Assembly: GCA_030867875.1 (NCBI GenBank) | Contig: JAOWCC010000019.1 | Span: 78,148,861 to 78,212,860 of the forward strand | Reading direction: 5' to 3' | Length of the DNA stretch: 64,000 bases | DNA from: Actinernus sp. WN-2022 | Lineage: Eukaryota > Cnidaria > Anthozoa > Actiniaria > Actinernidae | Shown: positions 57,601 to 64,000 of the stretch, piece after piece | Position numbering within the stretch: position 1 is the stretch's first letter | Layout: the number at the start of each line of letters is the position of its first letter | The notes under the pieces: model-generated | Databases searched by the model: none | What the model saw: only the letters and a program-made list of their open reading frames with translations | What the model was told of the DNA's origin: nothing | Made by a program: the position numbers and the translations under genes

Positions 57601-60600
57601 ACCCCTCCTGCGATGTAATCAACGAACAGTTCCTAAGTTTCCTCTTACAAACTCATCTTGAAATCTAATATGACAAGTACTCTAAATATTGGCTGATCAT
57701 AAGAAAACAATATTCTACCCAACACTCAAACGTCGGTAACACTAAAACGGACCCAACACATTTAATCCAGCCCGAGTACAGGCAGCACGCAGCCTCTAGT
57801 TATTATTATTACAATGCCAATGGGCTTCTGGTATCACTAAAACGGACCCAACACACTTTAATACAGCCCGAGTACAGGCTGCGCGCAGCCTCTAGTTATC
57901 ATGAAATTCCTTTCTGTAGGATAAAGTAAATGCGAAATATAATGTCCCTTACAAGCCACCGTATTTACTGGATGGCAAAGGATCTTCAAAAACTACCGAT
58001 CTCGTACAAGAGTCTTTAAATGAATGAAGTCAGATATTTTTTTCACTCAGTACAACCACGTGATTGTATCCTGCAAATGCCTGTTGTAAGGGGTGGACCA
58101 TTAGAAATCCTGGGAGGGGGGGTGGGTAGTCCAAAAAAAAAATTCGTGCAAGGCTAAATGTCCCCCAAAAAATTCCTGCAAAGTACAAAGGCACAAAAAA
58201 AAATCTTGCAAAGGAACCGATGCATTGTTCAATTTTTGTTTTGAAAAAAATACTAGCAATTCAGTTTTGCCAATTCAAAATATAGTTCTAAAGATTACCC
58301 ACACAGTCTGTGTAACTGATTTCCAGGTATTTCCAGATGAAAACAACCTCCCCAACCTTCACAAAATTAGTTTAGTCATGGCAATATCAACTGGCCTTAA
58401 TTACTGAAGCCTCAAATTATTCTCTGATGCCAGCAGTTTTTGCAACCGAGTTTAACGTCAGGTTTTATTGAGTAAACTTCAATGTCCACATTCTCAAAGA
58501 TTACAGAGTCTGTGCCAGTAATTTCGAGCACATATAAATATGTTCATGTATTGTGCAAAACATCATGGACAATGAAATCTTGGGGTATGCATTTTTGATT
58601 TGGCCTGAATCGGAGCCAAGCAATGAAAGACCGGGACTATATGCATTCTAAGGCAATCAAATTAAATTCCTCACATCACTGGGCTCGTTACAAAAAAACT
58701 GCCGTTCAAAGTAAATAAACAAGTCAAGGAATGTAAAGCAAATTACTATAAAGATCTGATTAGACAAAACAAATAAATTCAGGTGCTCTATGGAAAACTA
58801 TAAATGATTGACTTGCCGTAATAAGATCTAATAATGGCTCTCAGCCGACCTTTATCCAATCTGAATCTGATGGAGTACAGTTAACAGAGCCAGCGTCGAT
58901 TGATGAGACCTTTGTTAGCAGCAAAGTTTCAATCTCTGGTCGGTGCCATTGACATCATTACTCCAGCTAGGACAAATAGCAGTGAAATTGTCTTTCGCTT
59001 TTCGAACATTTCCGAGAGCTTTGTTTTTAAACAATTAAGAGGTTTGAAAACAAACAAAGCTATTGGTTTAGACCGAATCAGCTCGAGGCTACTAGTGACT
59101 CGGCTGTGTGTATGACTCCTGACCCGCAGTTTTAACCAAACTGTTTAATCGTTCTCTGGACTCAAGTATTTTCCCAGCCATCTGGAAACAAGGAAAAGTT
59201 ACCGCCCTGTTTAAATCCGGCGATCGCTCTGATTTTAACAATTACAGGCCTATCACAATTATATTCTACCTGCTGTAAGTAATATTCTTGAAAGGGCTGT
59301 ACATCGACAACTCTACGGCTATCTCTCGTAAGAGAAAATCCTCACACCTAATCAGTTTGGTTTCTGCCCGAGGTTATCTACTGAAATTGGCTTAGCACAC
59401 TTCACTGACAACATTCTACAACACATGGACAATGGCAAGGTGACTGGTGCAGTATTCTTAGACCTGTCCAGGCCTTTGTGACTGTGGACCACAACCTTTT
59501 GCTGACAAAGCTCAAGGCCATTGGTGCTTGCAGTGAAGTTGTAAATTGGTTTACCTCCTACCTTGATAACCAACACCAGATATCTGCAATAGGCGACTCT
59601 CAGTCCTTTTCGTGCTCAGTGGGAGTTGGCGTGCCACAAGGGAGTATTCTCGGTCCTCTCTTGTTCTTGGTTTACGTCAATGACCTTCCTATTACTGTAG
59701 ATCCTTGCCAAGTGACCATGTACGCTGATGACACCGTGATATACTGTATCCGTCCTTCTATCAATGACATCGAACATTGCTTAAATCACTGATGACTTGG
59801 CAAAATTGGCCTCTTGGTTTCGTATACATCGCCTGACTTTGAATACTTCTAAATCTAAGTTTATGTTAATAGGTAGTCCACATAAACTGAAATCTTGCTC
59901 TAGCATCGATGTCATTATAGACAACGTGCCCCTCGAATGCTCTGACAATATCAAGTACCTCGGTATTATAATTAATAAGCATATGACTTTGCATGACCTG
60001 GTAGAGGCCTTATCTATTAAAGTAAACCCAAGGATTGGTCTGGTCAAGCGTATCAGGCACTTATTGCCCCTCGAGACACGCCTTACTTTGTATAATAGTT
60101 TAGTATGTCCACTTTTTGACTACCGCTGATGCAACATGGGGTGACAAATACAACTCAACCCTCATATTTTGCAAAATAAGGCGGCCAAGATAATTCTTGA
60201 ATTTACCTGGTTAAAGTTCTTCAGCACAAGCCTTGTCAAATCTCAATTGGCCTACTCGTTCCAAACGTCGTCTTGTACATCGTCATATTTTAATATATAA
60301 GTATGTTAATGGACTCATTGATTATGAATTTAATATCTTAAAGAACAGTGACATTCACATGTATAATACAAGAAGAAAGAACGATTTTAGACTTCCAATA
60401 ATCAAGCTTAATTATGGCAAACAACATTTATTGCACCAAGGTTTTAGTGAATGGAATACTTTAGATAATTCGTTGCGGGAAATCGAATCCCTAACTCTTT
60501 TTAAACAAAATGTCAAAAGACATGTTTTTGAATTGCCTCATAAATTTTAGCTCTAGTCACTCTATAAATGTATTTTTAGCCTAGTTTTTAACTCTATATT

Positions 60601-63600
60601 ATTAATGTATTTTTGTTTCTTATTTATGTTATGCAGGGGCTATTGAAAAACTCTTCGGAGACAGATTATCTGCTATAAATAACATTATTATTATTATATT
60701 ATGGTTGTATTCACAGGCTATAAATCTATATAGGATGTACACTGAAAAATCTCTATAGAATGTGCACTGAAAAAAAAATCGTGCAGAGCTATCGCCTTAA
60801 AAAAAAAAATCTTGCACAACTCACACTGCTAAAAAAAATATCGTGCACAAAAGTTTTCCACCCCCCCCTCCCAGGATTTCTAATGGTCCACCCCTAAGAA
60901 AAAGACGGTTGGTAGTACGTTCTTTACTGTAGCCATATTAGGAGGATAAAAATGAACCGGTCTGTTTTTGACTTGCGGGCCCCATCTAAATCTCCATATA
61001 TGAAAAAAAAATTATCTCATATCGACTCCTTTAATTTATAAACTAAATGTTGCGAAAATCTACCGGTCCCGGATACTAAACCTTATATGGTATTAACGTA
61101 GGATTTCCACGAAAATATAACTTACCGTGAGTAACTTTTGAAGGTTGAAGTTGTTTTCAATCATGAACCTGGTTGGAAAAGATAAAACATCCCGATTCCC
61201 GAACCCTATGATAACAAGTTGTAACAAGAACAGTATGTTGAACGCCATCATCTTCAGTACCTCTTCAAGCTGGCGATCACATCCGGCTTTTTCCCTCGCT
61301 TTTGCGATATCTTCAACGCATGGGGGACTGGGTATGGATGGATCTTTCTCGTCCAAATCATCCACAAAATAGTTGGTGTCTTCACCTTCATTGGTCCATA
61401 ACTTGTTATTGAGCTCATTCAGCAAGTCATCCTCCTCATTCGGTCTTTGAAGAAAGACAGCGAAGTACAAAGATTGAAGAAAAATGAATACAGATTCTAC
61501 AAGGAGTATTTGAACTACAAATGCGAACAGTAAGGCCGTAAGCCATGATATTGTTCTCGTCGAAGACCACAGAAATCCATATCGGAGAGTCACAATACTC
61601 GATATGACTGGGATAGCGATACAGAGCGCTTGAGCTGCTCTCAGGTACCTCCCAGATAGTTTCAAATCACAGTTTTGATTTCGCTTCCTAACGCTGTATT
61701 TATCTACTAGATTACGCGGCATGGGTAACTCTTGCCAAAGTTTTGGAATCTTGTCATTATTCGTTAATGAATTACTATGTACGAAATTTGCTGTTTCGTT
61801 TTTATTTTCTGTTTTGCGGAACTGCTCCGAAGAATTGTTGTTATCACTTGGTACAACTGAACAATCGTTCCCGTTATAGACGTCTTGACCATTGTGTTCC
61901 ACTAAGTTACCACTGAAATTTGAAATACTGCAGTCTCCGGCGCTTTTTACATCTCTAGAACCTAGACCATCGCGTTCATCTAAGTCCAGCTGATTTTCAA
62001 TCTTTAAATCAAATTGAATATCTCCTATTTGCCTTTCTTCATCGTCTTCACCATTTTCTTTGGTTGTTCCTTGGTACTCTCTCGTACACTTAATTTCTCC
62101 ACGATCATTCAAGTCATTGTCATCTCCGGTCTGATTGTCTTGCTTGGCAGCCGTTTCCAAAGAGGCTGGTTGTTTCAGAAGGTCCTCGAGTCTTGTCTTG
62201 CCCTTTGAGAATATTCCAGTGTTGTGCTGTTCCACATCTTTCTCAGTTGTGTTGGGCGCCAACTGACTCGTGATGTCTGATGTTACACTTTCAGGAGAAG
62301 AAAAATCGCTTCTGTTACCTCCGAACCGGAATCCATCCCTTCTTTCTCCGTCCACTTCCACTCGAGTATCTTCAGGGATACTTATTTCGCATTTTTCCTC
62401 GTCCATTACTTCACCATGTTCTGCCTCTTTTTCTTCTTCATGTGTGTCTTCCTGGAGTACGCGAGTTTCTTGGTTGTCTTGTTGTTCATCTCGATTTGAC
62501 TGCCCATCTAAGAACACTATTTTACCAACACGAGTAAGGCATTCCTCTAGATATCCTTCTACGTCCGTCTCACCGGGACCTAATCTACTTCCTCTAGATG
62601 CATACGTGTAAAAGAACTCAAGAACTATACGTAACCCAAATGGCAACACACTACAAATAATTGCCTGTATCATATCATTTACATGAAGATTGAAGGGACC
62701 CAATTTGACTGTCTTGCTCGAGAATGTACTGTTGTTTTCAGTTGAGTTGATTGCTATAGTGACAATAAGGAGTGTCATGGAGACAACTGCTAAACAAGAA
62801 GTAAGTCTGTCTAAGCGAGGGAATGTAGCTCTGCTCTTACGAAGTATCGCAGATAACCATATATGGTTATTTCTAAAGCTTTCAGCGAATTTCCTGTCAA
62901 AAAGCCCTTTCCTGCTGAGATAGTTCGATCTTGGCGTTGGCTCCAGTGTGCACTCCACTGAGCCATCATCCTCGGTAACATCTAGCCAGCGGTGTACCCC
63001 AAAATGCCACATGAGCCCTGTGTTCAAGTGACAGACAATAATTCGCTCTAAGAACCACGAGGGGTCAGGTCCACTGATGTCATGCCATATATGGACCTTG
63101 GTGATCTGATCCAGAGATCGATTAAACGTTAACAGAAATGACGTCATTGTTCCGGATTTGAAAAGCCGTCGCCCGGGGTCGCGAAGGATTACGGGTTTGG
63201 TCTTGCTGTGATTGCCATGGAGAACGCAGTAGACGTTGGCTGTGGTGCCGTCGTGACGTCCACTTCCGGTGTAGAATAGCAGGAAGTAGTTGTGTGGGTT
63301 GCGGTAGAACGACCTCTGAGGAACCACAGTTGCACCAAACTGAGAATAATGCATAAATAGTGCATAATTAGCTTACAACGAGTAAAAAACATGCAAAACA
63401 CGATGTTAACTTCACGAGATTCCGCTTTAACATTAGTTTTCTAGTCGCTCTAAAAATTAGAACATCCTAAGTTATTGTTTTAATAATAAGACGGATGCAA
63501 TTAGCATTTTGAAGGTTGGCTCTCCGGCAAAGTAAAACAATATTAGTCATGTAGCATGCAGTTTATGCTCGCAGTCGATTTAAGAAAACAAACACACCAA

Positions 63601-63846
63601 GCGAAGAAACATTTATAGCGATGGTAAGAGAAGATGTTCAGCTTACCAATTGTCGGTCTTTCGCTTCAATTCTTCTTATCCACAAACATCCAAGTAGATA
63701 CAACGCGAAGATTCCACACACTACACAAACCACGGGGAAGTTCCATATCTCGCTCGTTAATGCGGTCAGAGAACTGTTCACTGCCGGCAGTCCGTTTGAA
63801 CTCCCATTTGTCCTGGTAACATTCAAACCTGTTTGGTACATGGTTA
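54583..63846 (-). CDS. Polycystin-1-like protein, 3' part: PLAT plus 11-TM region
   Basis: Four minus-strand exons in order: 63846-63647, 63339-61126, 57305-57143 and 56039-54583, with AG/GT borders and agreeing phases, give 1343 residues before the stop. The gene continues beyond the window, where GPS/REJ/lectin-type ectodomains would be expected. First comes a TM helix (IWNFPVVCVVCGIFAL), then a PLAT domain (FLLFYTGSGRHDGTTANVY, VHIWHDISG), further TMs, a ~270-residue acidic loop, the TOP/polycystin extracellular domain (DGLYYDGLVGKP-like, 57 kb exon) and the channel part with LKFLKFNKNF and pore SMLMGKFSYRLF. The pore motif GKF fits PKD1/PKD1L types rather than PKD2 (GDI-like), so it may need a PKD2 partner. 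Functions known in the family: mechanosensing, cilia, fertilisation. Symbol left open between PKD1 and PKD1L2. The start of the first listed exon is the least certain point. Confidence 0.92.
56230..56400. repeat. Degenerate CCAAT-rich tandem repeat
   Basis: GTGATTGG / CTGATTGGTTAC / CCAATCA units with CTTTAC recur about every 35-45 bp. Lies in the last polycystin intron. Probably a decayed tandem array rather than a promoter. Confidence 0.5.
56463..56660. mobile_element. MITE with ~67-bp TIRs
   Basis: CTGTAACCG...ACTTAGACAAC.AGAACC and the complement pair over 67 bp with few mismatches, including ACAAAGCATTCCAAC. Relatives lie at 1366-1690 and 47440-47640. Confidence 0.85.
56750..57073. mobile_element. 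MITE with GGGGTCAATTCAATAACAC ends
   Basis: About 32 bp of inverted ends (…ACACGTGTA), 324 bp. The interior repeats TTTTCATTTTTC-like blocks. It ends 69 bp from the polycystin exon at 57143. Confidence 0.75.
57414..57963. mobile_element. TIR element, 6-bp flank TTTACT
   Basis: Ends TACGGTGGCTTGTAAGGGAC and complement, about 60 bp inverted. TTTACT lies outside both ends (57408-57413, 57964-57969). The interior has a direct repeat (57734-57800 and 57831-57900) with ACTAAAACGGACCCAACACA. Confidence 0.75.
58089..60895. mobile_element. TIR element split by a LINE insertion
   Basis: AGGGGTGGACCATTAGAAAT at 58089 matches the complement at 60895 over ~34 bp, followed on both sides by T/A-rich copies of TCGTGCA/TTGCA. 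The LINE at 58640-60700 fills the middle, so the host element was about 0.75 kb. Confidence 0.7.
58640..60700 (+). mobile_element. Degenerate APE-type LINE, 5'-truncated
   Basis: RT pieces on the plus strand: [13 protein letters not shown] (58900-59115), [20 protein letters not shown] (near 59190), VPQGSILGPLLFLVY and the catalytic [10 protein letters not shown] (59478-59792), then C-terminal parts 59797-60129 and 60233-60550. Several stops and shifts. The 3' end is a (ATT)n tail at 60684-60700. No endonuclease part is left. It is antisense to the polycystin gene, in its intron, and is related to the LINE at 6825-9620. Confidence 0.9.
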
Positions 63847-64000
63847 CTATTTTGTTTGAAAGAAAGTGCCGATGATTCAATCCTTAGAAACGATAACGTG
63901 TTTCTATTCCGTCCAATTCATTGGCATTTCAATTGAAGGTTACCAGATGTTTAAGAATCGTAGCAAAACTGACTTATACTGACAACGCAGACTCTTTCCC

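Overview
The window is animal genomic DNA: small coding exons with GT/AG introns, dense nests of short inverted-repeat transposons, APE-type LINEs, a tyrosine-recombinase retrotransposon and a Penelope-like fragment. The gene content and the transposon mix fit an anthozoan cnidarian, probably a stony coral; the species is inferred, not shown. No prokaryotic features, tRNA, rRNA or CRISPR array were seen. All gene structures below were joined by hand from splice sites and reading phase.

Layout. (1) 1-11.2 kb: TRAPPC2L on the minus strand, its last exon lying off the left edge, with an intron of about 8 kb filled by repeats and a minus-strand LINE. (2) 11.2-11.7 kb: a short divergent promoter region. 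(3) 11.7-28.9 kb: a complete 12-exon Aurora kinase gene on the plus strand, with introns full of inverted-repeat elements. (4) 29-34 kb: intergenic DNA with several small DNA transposons. (5) 34.0-39.8 kb: a PAT-like tyrosine-recombinase retrotransposon with split direct repeats and a deleted reverse-transcriptase core. (6) 40.0-46.7 kb: a head-to-head pair, FAM210B-like (minus) and DUSP19 (plus), with only 144 bp between start codons. (7) 48.2-49.4 kb: a single-exon DEDDh exonuclease gene (minus). (8) 50-54.5 kb: repeats and a Penelope-like element with a GIY-YIG domain. (9) 54.6-63.85 kb: the 3' part of a polycystin-1-like gene (minus), which continues beyond the right edge and has a LINE in one intron.

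The host genes are not a pathway cluster: Golgi/ER tethering (TRAPPC2L), mitosis (Aurora), a mitochondrial membrane protein (FAM210B), JNK-pathway phosphatase (DUSP19), a nuclease, and a membrane channel/receptor (polycystin). What stands out is the density of datable insertions. Several elements keep intact target-site duplications: 9 bp (Mutator-like, four), 8 bp (hAT-like, one), 5 bp (CAG...CTG type, three), TTAA (piggyBac-like, three) and TTA (one). Several sit within a few dozen bases of exon boundaries.
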